Shown piece after piece: positions 46,130 through 55,259 of a stretch of DNA of 64,000 nucleotides. Location of the stretch: the NCBI GenBank assembly GCA_963813345.1, contig CAWEYR010000021.1, positions 119,606-183,605 on the forward strand, read 5' to 3'. The DNA comes from CAWDDA01 sp963813345. GTDB taxonomy: Bacteria > Acidobacteriota > Blastocatellia > RBC074. How positions within the stretch are numbered: position 1 is the first letter of the stretch; every line of letters starts with the position of its first letter. The notes beneath the pieces are model-generated. The model worked only from the letters and a program-made list of their open reading frames with translations. It was not told the origin of the DNA and searched no databases. A program made the translations under genes and the position numbers.

Positions 46130-47002
46130 CTACTTCTTCATTCCGTCATAAAGAGTCTTGAGTTGGTTGAGATACTGGCTACGGTCGATTATGTAGCGCG
46201 GTTTGATCTCGCCTTCGGCAGCCAGAGCTTCGATCGCGGCTTCGAGCAGCGAGCCCGGATCATTGGCGGCGATTGCTCGTTTCTCGAGATAGCCGAGGCG
46301 GCGAAGGCGGTGGAAGAATTCGAAGGGCGTCAGTCGGCCTTCGAAAGTTAGCGCGCCGTGAAGATGCGTACGGCCAATCAGGTATTGAACCACGAGCACA
46401 TCACCGTAAAGTGCCGGTGAAAGGTAGACGCGATTGCCCACGCGTTCCCATCCTTCATTGAGGCGGCGCGACAGGAAGATGCGGTCGATATTCTCGACAT
46501 CGGACCAGTCTGTCATCGGCTCGCGGCGCTGAAGGTAAGCTATAGCCGCATCACGCAGCCACATTTCGCCGTCAAAATCGAGACCCATGCTGGTTCGCTC
46601 CAGCCAGTCTGAAAAGACATCCACCGGAGTTCGAACTTCTTTCAGAGTGATATACTCGTCTGGCTTTTTCTTGAGCGCGGCGACAACGGCTCGGACACTT
46701 TTGCGCGCTTCACGGTGTTCATCAATCTCGAGCAGACGGATCGTTGCAATCCAGCGCTTTGCGGCATCGCAGTAAGGGCAGCGGGCCTTTCTTGGGGAAA
46801 CAATAAAGAGTGGCCGTTCAACTTGTCGGCGGAAGTCAGCGCTTCCGGGCGAGAACTTCCTCATCTCGGTATACGCGGTGCGACGTGCAAGTCCCAGTTG
46901 CTTCGTCATGAGATCGAAGCCACATTTTAGACAAACCTGGACCGATCGCTCGCTGAAGAGAGGCTCAGGAATGTCTTCCCACTTGATCGCGTTTCTGGCC
47001 AT
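46130..47002 (-). CDS. Unrecognised 290-residue protein with two CxxC pairs
   Basis: MARNAIKWEDIPEPLFSERS opens a soluble protein with C-L-K-C near residue 24 and C-P-Y-C near residue 75 (RKARCPYCDAAKRW), which could bind zinc or form a thioredoxin-like site. Later sequence is helical (DVFSDWLERTSMGLDFDGEM; FHRLRRLGYLEKRAIAAND). No signal peptide or membrane segment. I cannot assign a family. It is divergent from the amidase gene, with a 25-base gap between the two starts. Confidence 0.7.
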   Translation of the reverse strand: MARNAIKWEDIPEPLFSERSVQVCLKCGFDLMTKQLGLARRTAYTEMRKFSPGSADFRRQVERPLFIVSPRKARCPYCDAAKRWIATIRLLEIDEHREARKSVRAVVAALKKKPDEYITLKEVRTPVDVFSDWLERTSMGLDFDGEMWLRDAAIAYLQRREPMTDWSDVENIDRIFLSRRLNEGWERVGNRVYLSPALYGDVLVVQYLIGRTHLHGALTFEGRLTPFEFFHRLRRLGYLEKRAIAANDPGSLLEAAIEALAAEGEIKPRYIIDRSQYLNQLKTLYDGMKK

Positions 47003-47027
47003 TGATGTAGAAACGTGATACTAGCAC

Positions 47028-48575
47028 GTGTCTATGATGCCGACGATCGCCAAAATCCTCGCTCTTTTCCTCGTGGTTGCGGTCGAGACGAGATTCGAAC
47101 CACACGAAGCAACCATCGCGCAGATCCACGAGAGCATGAAGAGCGGCAAGCTCACATCTCGAATGCTTGTTGAGTCCTATCTCAAACGCATCAACGCATA
47201 TGATCAGGCAACAGTGCTCAACGGCAAGCCGACGGAGAGACTGAATGCCATCGTGATCGTCAATCCCCAGGCGCTGGCTGACGCGGACAGCCTCGATCTG
47301 GAGTTCAAACGAACACGGAGACTCCGCCCGCTGCACGGGATTCCTGTGATCGTGAAGGACAATTACAACACAAAGGGTCTGCAGACAACTGCAGGTTCGC
47401 TCGCGCTAAAGGGCTCAGTTCCATCTGACGATGCTTTTCAGGTGCGGAAGATTCGAGAGGCAGGAGCCATCGTGCTCGCGAAATCGAACATGGCGGAATG
47501 GGCCTTCAGCCCTCTTTTGACCGAAAGTTCGATTGCCGGCGTGACACGCAATCCCTACGATCTTGAGCGTGTGCCTGCAGGCTCGAGCGGTGGCACGGCT
47601 GCAGCTGTGTCGGCCAGTTTCGGTGCTGTCGGGTTGGGAACGGACACCGGTAACTCGATCAGGGGGCCTTCGTCTCACAACGGCCTTGTAGGCATTCGTT
47701 CGACAATCGGGCTGACTAGCCGTGCCGGGATCATCCCGCTATATCTGCGCAATGATATCGGCGGCCCAATGGCGCGAACGGTTGAAGACGCAGTGCGTGT
47801 ACTCGAAGTGATTGCAGGGTATGACCCGGCCGACCCGATCACGAAAGCCGCTGAAGGGAAGGTGCCAAGGAACTACACGCAGTTCCTGAAGAAGAACGGT
47901 CTCAAAGGAGCGCGGCTCGGGGTATTTCGGCGATATGTCGATGCACCGACAACCGATCCTCAAATCAAATCGCTGATGACAAGAGCGATCGAGGATTTGA
48001 AAGGACAGGGTGCCGTCATCGTTGATCCGTTCGATCTGTCGGGCTACGAGGAGCTGACGAAGGACATCTGGTGCAATTCGTTTCACTATGACGTAAATAA
48101 CTACCTTGCATCGCTCGGCCCTGCCGCCAGGTACAAAAACCTGACGTCGATAGTTGAATCGGGACTCTATGCGCCATATATCGAAAGACGTCTTAAGGAT
48201 GCGATACGTACGACACCGGAGTCACCTCCTTGTAAAGATGTATTCCAGGACCCGAAGAGCATTGCCCTTCGCGAGGCTCTGCTCAAGGCTATGAAACAGG
48301 AAAGTCTCGATGGCATCATCTATCCGACGTGGAGCAATGCGCCTCGAAAGGTAGGCGATATGCAAAGTCCGCCCGGTGATAACAGTCAGATACTGTCGCC
48401 GCAAACCGGGTTTCCGGCGATCACGGTGCCGATGGGGTTTACGTATGGTTCACTTCCGGCCGGTCTGACTTTTCTCGGCAGACTGTTCAGCGAGCCGGAC
48501 TTGATCAGGTTTGCATATGCCTACGAACAGGCGACCAGGCATCGCAGACCTCCCCCAAGTTTTCCAGGCATGTAG
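47028..48575 (+). CDS. Amidase signature family hydrolase
   Basis: The 515-residue protein has the Ser-cisSer-Lys triad: Lys in GIPVIVKDNYNTKG, the cis-Ser in PAGSSGGTAAAVSA and the nucleophile in GTDTGNSIRGPSSHNGLVGI. The amino terminus has a hydrophobic segment (IAKILALFLVVAVET) that may export it. It hydrolyses amide bonds of unknown substrates. GTG 47028 or ATG 47034 start. The same-strand P1 peptidase gene begins 29 bases after its stop. Confidence 0.92.
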   Translation: MSMMPTIAKILALFLVVAVETRFEPHEATIAQIHESMKSGKLTSRMLVESYLKRINAYDQATVLNGKPTERLNAIVIVNPQALADADSLDLEFKRTRRLRPLHGIPVIVKDNYNTKGLQTTAGSLALKGSVPSDDAFQVRKIREAGAIVLAKSNMAEWAFSPLLTESSIAGVTRNPYDLERVPAGSSGGTAAAVSASFGAVGLGTDTGNSIRGPSSHNGLVGIRSTIGLTSRAGIIPLYLRNDIGGPMARTVEDAVRVLEVIAGYDPADPITKAAEGKVPRNYTQFLKKNGLKGARLGVFRRYVDAPTTDPQIKSLMTRAIEDLKGQGAVIVDPFDLSGYEELTKDIWCNSFHYDVNNYLASLGPAARYKNLTSIVESGLYAPYIERRLKDAIRTTPESPPCKDVFQDPKSIALREALLKAMKQESLDGIIYPTWSNAPRKVGDMQSPPGDNSQILSPQTGFPAITVPMGFTYGSLPAGLTFLGRLFSEPDLIRFAYAYEQATRHRRPPPSFPGM

Positions 48576-48603
48576 TGCCGGTCGCAATGTGAAGCATGAT
48601 GTT

Positions 48604-49806
48604 ATGGCAACAATCTTCAGAATTCTTGCCTTTAGTTTTGCACTAGCTGCCGGTTCACTCTTCATGAACGAGTCTAACCAATCCGATTCTCAGTCAAACC
48701 GCCCGCGTGCTCGTGATATCGGACTCATCACCGGAATTCTTCCAACCGGCCCGCTCAATTCGATTACCGATGTAGGGGGAGTAAGGGTCGGGCACACGAC
48801 GGTAGTGAAGGGCGATTCGATCAGAACCGGAGTTACGGCGATACTTCCTCACAGCGGCAACATGTTTCAGGAAAAGGTGCCCGCAGCCATCTTCGTCGGC
48901 AACGGCTTTGGAAAGCTCGCGGGATCAACTCAGGTCAACGAGCTTGGTGAGATCGAAACGCCAATACTTTTGACAAACACGTTGAATGTGCCTCGAGTCG
49001 CCGATGCGCTTATCGACTGGATGCTCGCGCTTCCCGGCAACGAAGAGGTTCGTTCAATTAATCCGGTCGTCGGCGAGACAAATGATGGAGGACTCAACGA
49101 CATACGCGGTCGGCACGTGACTCGCGATCATGTTTTTGCTGCGCTCGGTAATGCAACCGATGGCGTCGTTGAAGAAGGTGCAGTGGGTGCGGGCACGGGG
49201 ACTGTTTGTTTTGGTTGGAAGGGCGGCATCGGATCATCATCCAGAACTGTCGCGGGACGACTCACGCGCAGTGACAAGAATCATGTCGTCGGTGTGCTCG
49301 TTCAAACGAACTATGGAGGCGTGCTTACGATGAACGGCGCGCCGGTTGGCCGCGAGCTGGGTCGTTATTATCTGCGTGAGCAGCTCGACCGCGTCTCGTC
49401 AGGTAAGCAAGCAAAGGACAGTGCGGATGGTTCGATAATCATCGTCGTAGCGACTGATGCTCCGCTCGATCATCGTAATCTGAGCCGGTTGGCAGCGAGG
49501 GCGATGCTGGGACTTGCTCGCACCGGGTCACCATCGACGAATGGAAGTGGTGATTACGTGATCGCATTCAGCACCGCCGCATCCGTCAGGATCAGAGCAG
49601 GACGCGCTGTTCAGGGAGGCGAAACTCTTTCGAATGACTCTATGTCGCCTCTCTTTCAGGCCGTGGTCGAAGCAACCGAAGAGGCGATCTACAATTCCCT
49701 TCTCAAGGCGAAGACGATGACCGGAAGGAACAATACAAGAGTCGATGCACTGCCAATCGATAAAACGGTCGAGATTCTGAAGCGATATGGTGCGATCAAA
49801 CAGTAA
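48604..49806 (+). CDS. P1 (DmpA/L-aminopeptidase) family self-processing peptidase
   Basis: The protein (400 residues from ATG 48604) carries a short hydrophobic leader (IFRILAFSFALAAGSLF). DmpA landmarks are PLNSITDVGGVRVGHTTV, NDGGLNDIRGRHVT, EEGAVGAGTGTVCFGWKGGI and the G-S autocleavage/nucleophile site in NGSGDYVIAFSTA. Family members cut themselves into two chains and release amino-terminal residues from peptides or amides. Pairing with the amidase suggests a small peptide/amide degrading unit. Confidence 0.9.
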   Translation: MATIFRILAFSFALAAGSLFMNESNQSDSQSNRPRARDIGLITGILPTGPLNSITDVGGVRVGHTTVVKGDSIRTGVTAILPHSGNMFQEKVPAAIFVGNGFGKLAGSTQVNELGEIETPILLTNTLNVPRVADALIDWMLALPGNEEVRSINPVVGETNDGGLNDIRGRHVTRDHVFAALGNATDGVVEEGAVGAGTGTVCFGWKGGIGSSSRTVAGRLTRSDKNHVVGVLVQTNYGGVLTMNGAPVGRELGRYYLREQLDRVSSGKQAKDSADGSIIIVVATDAPLDHRNLSRLAARAMLGLARTGSPSTNGSGDYVIAFSTAASVRIRAGRAVQGGETLSNDSMSPLFQAVVEATEEAIYNSLLKAKTMTGRNNTRVDALPIDKTVEILKRYGAIKQ

Positions 49807-49963
49807 GGTACGTTGTACCGCCTGGGAGCGCCGGGACTCTCCTGACCGGCCACGAGCCGCGAAGCGTGCGAGTCTTCAGCACAAGGACTTTCCACGACTC
49901 GCACGCTTCGCGGCTCGTGGCCGGTCAGGAGACCGGCGCTCCCAGCGCTCCGGCGGTACAGTC
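49807..49963. repeat. R3-bounded composite with a very long R4 hairpin
   Basis: GGTACGTTGTACCGCC (49807-49822) and GGCGGTACAGTC (49952-49963) are R3 ends. Inside, 49822-49945 is a hairpin whose arms of about 52 nt start CTGGGAGCGCCGG and include CTGACCGGCCACGAGCCGCG AAGCG, around a 21-base loop. It fills the space between the convergent P1 peptidase and ADOP genes. Confidence 0.88.
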
Positions 49964-49964
49964 T

Positions 49965-52481
49965 TCACTCCGCTCTCAGTACATCCATGGGATCTACGGT
50001 CGCGGCGCGTCTGGCTGGGATGTAGCTCGCGAGCAATCCAATGAACGCGAGAGCTATGGCAGCGGCGCCGATAGTCAGCGGGTCATTAGGCTTGAGTCCG
50101 AAAAGCATCGTGCTCGCTGTTCTTCCCGCGGCAACAGTCAGAAGGACACCCACAACCAGACCAACAGACAGAAGCAGCGTTGCCTCACGCAGAATCAGTC
50201 GGATGACACTCTGCCTGCCGGCTCCGAGTGCCATCCGAATACCGATCTCGTTCTTTCGGGAATTTACCATGTACGAAATCACACCGTAGAGTCCGATCAT
50301 TGCCAGCAGTCCCGCCAATATCCCGAAAAAACCCGCAAGCAACGCCATTAGCCGCTCCTGTAACATCGACTCTCCAATCTGCGTCTTGAGAACTCGAAAC
50401 TCGATACCGATCGAAGGGTCAACATCTGCCAGCGCGCGCTTTATCGACGTCGTCAGGGCCGACAACGAAACATCTGAGCGCGCGATGACATTCATGTACG
50501 GATCGGGCTCCTTTTGTTGCGAAAAGGGCAGGAAGACAATCGGCTGGAAGTCTGAGCGCATATCGCGATATTTCGTATCTTTCACCACGCCGACGATTTC
50601 GTATTGAGGCCGTGGTTCACCAGGGGGCATGTCGACTCGCAACGTGCGACCGAGTGGGCTGGCTCCATTCAGGAACTTTCTGCCAAAGGACTCATTGACT
50701 ATTGCGACTGTGGGAGAAGACAAAGAGTCAACTTCACCAAAATCTCTTCCAGCAACGAACGGAGTCTCGAGCGTGCGGAAATATCCCGGACTGATTCGAC
50801 TGAAATCAGAGATCAGTGCGCGGTCCGTTGGAGCGGTGACTCCGTCGATCAGAATACTGTCGTTCCAGCCGCTTCCGCTGACAGGAACTATCAACGCCTG
50901 GGCCGCCGATCTTATTTCGGGCAGCGCGCTGACGCGCTCCATAACGCCCTTCTGGACGAGTCCTAACCGCTCGGGAGAGCTCGACACGCGCTGCAGATCA
51001 AGGTTTGCCACCAGCACGCCATCCCGCTTGAATCCTGCATCGAGCGTCACCAGGTTGATAAAGCTGCGGACAAACAACAGTGCGCCGGCAAGCAACACCA
51101 GCGAGAGGGCCACCTGCGAAATCACCAGCCCCCTACGAAGAGTTGATCCTCCACGATTACCTGCGAACCCACGGCCGCCAGCTTTGAGAACGTTTCCAGG
51201 ATTGGTTCCGGTAGCGCGCAGAGCAGGAGCCATCCCGAAAAGCAGGCACGTGAAAACCGCGAGACCAGCAATAAAGCCAAAGACGCGCCAGTCCGGGCTC
51301 AGGTTGACGAAAAGCGGATTGACGCCCGTAGCAAGCGACGACACGAGGAACCGGCTCAACATCTGAGCAAGCAGCGCGCCGAGAGCTGCGCCAAGGGCAG
51401 CAATCACGAGGCTCTCAGCCAGCAGTTGCCGTATGAGTCGCCGGCGAGATGCGCCAATGGCAAGTCTGACCGCGAGCTCGCGCTCTCTTACGCTCGCACG
51501 TGCAAGCATAAGATTTGCCAGGTTAGCGCAGGCAATGAGTAACACGAGACCTGTGATCGCGAGCAGCATCCACAATGGGTTCTCAAAATTCTCGCGAAGT
51601 CTCGAGACACCGGAGCCCGCCGGCTCAGCCGTCAATGTGAAAGCAAGATAATTCTTGACGTCGCCCGGAAGGTATCCGTCTGGAAGCGTGGCTCGGAAAA
51701 TGCCTTCGCTGATCGATTGCAGTTGAGCGCGCGTCTGTTCGATCGACCATCCCGGCTTGAGCCTTCCAAAAGATGCCAGCCACCAACCCTTCTTCTGATC
51801 GATGCGGCTTTCCTTACCATATAGAAAGCCCTCGGCGCAGAGCGGAATCGCGACATCGAAGGTGCGGCCAACCTCGACTCCGAAAAACCCGGGTGGTGTT
51901 ACGCCGATGACTTCAAAGGCACGCCCTTCGAGCAGCAGCCTCTTTCCCAGTGCATCGCGACTCCCGCTGAATTCGCGTTGCCAGAATGAATGGCTGATCA
52001 CTGCGCCAGGGGCACCGCATCCGCGTTGATCGTCCGGCGGACTGAACACGCGGCCGAGGCTCGGACTCACGCCTAACACTCCAAAGAAGTCGCCACTGAC
52101 AAAAAGCCCTTCGGCGTACCGGGCCTCGCCTGTCGGTTCAAGATTGAAGCGTCTGCTGCTCCAGGCCATAAGTCCGGAGAATGCCTGTTGCTGCTGGCGT
52201 ACGTGGTCCCAGATCGGATAGGTCAGCCTGGGGTATCGGGTAGTGAAACTGCCGGTACGACTTGTCTGGGCGATTTTGACTTCTACAAGCTCTTCCGGCT
52301 TATTAATGGGCAGACTGCGTAAGCGAACTGCATCCAGAAGCTGGAAAATGGCGGTATTTGCGCCGATGCCCAGAGCGAGAGAAAGAATCGCAACCGTTGC
52401 AAATCCCGGGTTGGCGCGGAGCAGTCGCAATCCATACGCGAAATCTCGTCGAACTGTCTCAAGCAGATTTGTAAATCTCAT
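49965..52481 (-). CDS. ADOP-type MacB/FtsX-like permease
   Basis: From ATG 52481 the protein has 838 residues, normal for the family. It begins MRFTNLLETVRRDFAYGLRL LRANPGFATVAILSLALGIG, the diagnostic ADOP opening. Two periplasmic core plus FtsX units follow, with WMLLAITGLVLLIACANLAN, a second GYFRTLETPFVAGRDFGEVD and the end SYIPARRAATVDPMDVLRAE. Four-helix FtsX domains close each half. These duplicated permeases are widespread in Acidobacteria and presumably work with separately encoded MacB-type ATPases. The reading frame is intact, unlike the copy at 1-2150. Confidence 0.93.
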   Translation of the reverse strand: MRFTNLLETVRRDFAYGLRLLRANPGFATVAILSLALGIGANTAIFQLLDAVRLRSLPINKPEELVEVKIAQTSRTGSFTTRYPRLTYPIWDHVRQQQQAFSGLMAWSSRRFNLEPTGEARYAEGLFVSGDFFGVLGVSPSLGRVFSPPDDQRGCGAPGAVISHSFWQREFSGSRDALGKRLLLEGRAFEVIGVTPPGFFGVEVGRTFDVAIPLCAEGFLYGKESRIDQKKGWWLASFGRLKPGWSIEQTRAQLQSISEGIFRATLPDGYLPGDVKNYLAFTLTAEPAGSGVSRLRENFENPLWMLLAITGLVLLIACANLANLMLARASVRERELAVRLAIGASRRRLIRQLLAESLVIAALGAALGALLAQMLSRFLVSSLATGVNPLFVNLSPDWRVFGFIAGLAVFTCLLFGMAPALRATGTNPGNVLKAGGRGFAGNRGGSTLRRGLVISQVALSLVLLAGALLFVRSFINLVTLDAGFKRDGVLVANLDLQRVSSSPERLGLVQKGVMERVSALPEIRSAAQALIVPVSGSGWNDSILIDGVTAPTDRALISDFSRISPGYFRTLETPFVAGRDFGEVDSLSSPTVAIVNESFGRKFLNGASPLGRTLRVDMPPGEPRPQYEIVGVVKDTKYRDMRSDFQPIVFLPFSQQKEPDPYMNVIARSDVSLSALTTSIKRALADVDPSIGIEFRVLKTQIGESMLQERLMALLAGFFGILAGLLAMIGLYGVISYMVNSRKNEIGIRMALGAGRQSVIRLILREATLLLSVGLVVGVLLTVAAGRTASTMLFGLKPNDPLTIGAAAIALAFIGLLASYIPARRAATVDPMDVLRAE

Positions 52482-52610
52482 AAGTGTTTTTCCGAGAGTC
52501 TCCGTGCCCAGTTGAACGAAGCACACGGAGCACACGGAGCTTACGACTCATCCTACGCATTGTCCTGCTTTAATGTTCTGGGTTATCTCTTCGAGGAATC
52601 GCAAAAGAGT

Positions 52611-53709
52611 TTATCGCCAGGCCCCTTCGTTTTTTCGCGCTGGAGCGCGGTCGAGCCTGGACTGTTCTTCATCTCTCTCGAAATCTCTCTCGAAACGAAT
52701 CGTCCTGATCGGGCAAGGGATCTCAATTCCCTCGATGCGATAGCGTGCATGCAGTCGCTTGACGAACTCGTGCTTGAGCAGGTACTGATCGGTGAATTCG
52801 CCCGCGCGCAACGTTACCGTAAAATTGATACTGAAGTCACCGAATGTATGGTAGCGGATGAATGGCTCGAAATTTCGAACTCCACCCTGGACTTCGTTGA
52901 GCACTTCCCGGGCAACATCGACGGTGACCTGCTTCAACGTGCTCGAGATCGCTGTCATAAGCGACGCCAACCTGCATCAATACCGACATCTCTTTGTTGG
53001 GCTGGTAGTGATTGGTAACGATGGCGGATGCCAGCCTCGCGTTGGGGACGATGATCATGTTGTTCGGACGCGCGCGAATCGCCGTGTTGCGCCAGGTGAT
53101 ATCGCTCACGTAACCTTCGTCACCCGAGTCGAGTTTGACGTAATCGCCCGGCCTGACCTGGCGCGCTGCGATGATTTGCAAACCGGAAAAAAGATTCGAC
53201 AGGGTGGGCTGCAGCGCTAGTGCCACTGCGAGGCCCCCAACTCCCAGCGCTGTCAGGATCGGAGTAACAGAAATATTCAGCGACTGCAGGATAACCAGTA
53301 CCCCGAGCATGAATATGAGCAGCCGGGTGAGATTGGAAAAAATCGAGGTAGCTGGCAAGACCCCTTCGACTCTGCCAGCGTAAAGGCTGACCAGGCCGAC
53401 CGCAATTCTCGCTGCGACGATTGTGATTGAGAAGATTGCAGTCGCCAACAGCGCCTTTTGGAACATACCCGTCAATGCCGGAGAGAGAGGCAGGCTGTAG
53501 AGCGCTGCATTGACGCCGATCATCGTGCCCCAAAGTATCAGCATGCCTCGCAATGCGTTGACTACTTCGTCGCCACCCCATTTCGCTCTGCCCTTGAAGC
53601 TTCGCAATCTTGCCAGAATGAACCTGTCTGCGAAGAGTCCGGCCAACAGCCCTGCGATGATCAGGGCCGTAGGCAGAATCCAAGGTATGACTGTCTGAAG
53701 TCTTCCCAC
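52611..53709 (-). CDS. MscS-family small-conductance mechanosensitive channel, one frameshift
   Basis: Five hydrophobic segments lead to the pore helix ALGVGGLAVALALQPTLSNL and the beta-domain FSGLQIIAARQVRPGDYVKL then YVSDITWRNTAIR and MIIVPNARLASAIVTN. The frame breaks near 52937 after AYDSDLEHV; the next frame gives QVTVDVAREVLNEVQGGVRN and the carboxy-terminal alpha/beta domain to 52611. About 366 residues. The channel would release solutes under hypo-osmotic shock. GTG start at 53709. Confidence 0.9.
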
Positions 53710-53898
53710 GTCTTGAAGTAGTCAAACACCGTGCCGCTGCAGTGAGAGCTCAGGTCGGCTAGGATTCGTCGGGAGAACAGGGTTTAGCGGGACCGTTCGG
53801 GTAAGTTGGATGCGTCTCGTATGCGACTCATGGGGCAGAATTCCCCAATTCACGCTGCATGTGTGGCGAAAACGGTTAGAGCTCAACGGCAGCGAAAG

Positions 53899-53937
53899 CA
53901 AAAAAATGCGGAACGCATCAGATGCACTTCCGCATTT
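53899..53937 (-). terminator. Rho-independent terminator of the STAS gene
   Basis: On the minus strand AAATGCGGAA pairs with TTCCGCATTT (10 bp), an inner GCATC/GATGC stem extends it, and a run of seven T follows. It begins 24 bases after the STAS stop. Confidence 0.85.
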
Positions 53938-53960
53938 CCGACAATCTCAAAGACGACCTA

Positions 53961-54305
53961 TTACGCTGACACGTAACTCTTAACCGCCTCTTCTTCGATC
54001 TCAAATATCTCAAAAACCGTGATGAGCTTGGTAATCGTAAGCAGATCACTGATGCGCTTGGTGGCATTGAGAAGCTTCAGTTCGCCGCCGGCACGCTTCA
54101 CGGTCGTGTAACTGCGAACGATTTCACCAAGCCCGCCGCTGTCCATGTACGGCACATTGGCCAGATTCAGCAGCAATTTCGTCTCTTTGCGCTCGATCAA
54201 TTCATCGATCTTGCGCTTCAACTGAACATCGCCCTCGCCCAGAAGAATCTTGCCCTCGACGTCCAGGATTGTGACATCGCCGCGTGTGCGCTCCGTTATC
54301 GTCAT
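53961..54305 (-). CDS. STAS-domain anti-anti-sigma factor (SpoIIAA/RsbV-like)
   Basis: The 114-residue protein begins MTITERTRGDVTILDVEGKI and contains NLANVPYMDSGGLGEIVRSY, where the DSG serine is the usual phosphorylation site for an anti-sigma kinase. ATG 54305 is preceded by GGGGAGA; longer in-frame starts upstream are not supported. No kinase or phosphatase partner is adjacent. A monocistronic unit ended by the terminator at 53899-53937. Confidence 0.9.
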   Translation of the reverse strand: MTITERTRGDVTILDVEGKILLGEGDVQLKRKIDELIERKETKLLLNLANVPYMDSGGLGEIVRSYTTVKRAGGELKLLNATKRISDLLTITKLITVFEIFEIEEEAVKSYVSA

Positions 54306-54439
54306 ACCAGTCTCCCCAAGGTGTTTGAAATTTGAATTCGACCTAAAAGAAAAGCAGACAGACACTAACATAGGCCATTTGGCTTGGCAAGAGTTTGTAA
54401 TGTTTGCAAGTCGTGCGCAAAGTGCGCTAAACAAGGGCG

Positions 54440-54901
54440 ATGCGGGTACTACTCCAACGGGTGACAAAGGGTCGGGTGAGCGTAGATGGTCGCGTCACCG
54501 GCGAAATCGGAAACGGTCTCGTAGTTCTCGTTGGTATCGCCCACGCCGATGGCGAGAATGAGGCGAGCCTGCTTGCCTCAAAGATCGCAAACCTGCGAAT
54601 CTTTGCCGACGCAAACGGCAAATTCAATCTCTCTGCACTCGATGTTGGCGCTGAGATTCTTGTCGTCTCGCAGTTCACCCTCTATGCTGACGTGCGGCGC
54701 GGTCGACGGCCGGGATTCACCGAAGCCGCGCGCCCCGATATCGCCGAACGTCTCTGTGATTATTTTGTGCGATGTCTCAAGGAGCTGGGGTTCAAAGTTG
54801 AAACGGGTGAGTTTCAGCAAGACATGCTCGTCGAGATTCACAACTCGGGTCCAGTCACAATCTGGCTGGATACCGACGACTTTTCAGCGAGACCGAAATA
54901 G
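54440..54901 (+). CDS. dtd: D-aminoacyl-tRNA deacylase
   Basis: MRVLLQRVTKGRVSVDGRVT opens the 153-residue protein. SQFTLYADVRRGRRPGF and NSGPVTIWLDT are the two active-site motifs (SQxTL and NSGPVT). The enzyme removes D-amino acids, and glycine from tRNA-Ala, to keep translation homochiral. Length is typical and there is no frameshift. The stop is immediately followed by R3. Confidence 0.96.
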   Translation: MRVLLQRVTKGRVSVDGRVTGEIGNGLVVLVGIAHADGENEASLLASKIANLRIFADANGKFNLSALDVGAEILVVSQFTLYADVRRGRRPGFTEAARPDIAERLCDYFVRCLKELGFKVETGEFQQDMLVEIHNSGPVTIWLDTDDFSARPK

Positions 54902-54929
54902 TACGTGGTACCGCCTTTGGGCGGTACGC
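54901..54929. repeat. R3 terminus, left of R5 copy 1
   Basis: GTACGTGGTACCGCCTTTGG GCGGTAC, a short hairpin immediately after the dtd stop. Its partner is at 55199-55220. Confidence 0.7.
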
Positions 54930-54931
54930 TG

Positions 54932-55178
54932 GAGTTTGGCCATTTGCAGTGATCGCCTGACGCCGGAGGCGTCAAAGATCGTAGCCAGGGGTTGAGTCTT
55001 CGAAACCCCTGGTCGCATTGTGAGAGAGAGCGTGCATCCCGGAGGGATGCGAGAAACGATCCGGTGAAGCTTGTCGTCTTTTCTCGCATCCCTCCGGGAT
55101 GCAATTCGTCAATCGAATCGATCCAGGGGTTTCGAAGACTCAACCCCTGGCTACGTTCTCGCACCGCTCCGCGGTGAT
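54932..55178. repeat. Nested palindrome R5, copy 1
   Basis: An outer inverted repeat (GTAGCCAGGGGTTGAGTCTT CGAAACCCCTGG and its complement near 55121-55152) encloses an inner one (GCATCCCGGAGGGATGCGAG AAACGA and TTTTCTCGCATCCCTCCGGG ATGC). Small end hairpins GACGCCGGAGGCGTC and CACCGCTCCGCGGTG lie at the two sides. About 247 bases; a near-identical copy is at 62394-62638. It sits between dtd and galU and holds no gene. Confidence 0.92.
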
Positions 55179-55198
55179 TGCGCTGCGAATCAGCGCAA

Positions 55199-55220
55199 GT
55201 ACCGCCTTCAGGCGGTACAA
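55199..55220. repeat. R3 terminus, right of R5 copy 1
   Basis: AGTACCGCCTTCAGGCGGTA CA, a 9-bp hairpin ending 40 bases before the galU start. Confidence 0.7.
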
Positions 55221-55259
55221 CATCGATTGAAATATTCAGACAGGAGAGGTGAAATCGCC

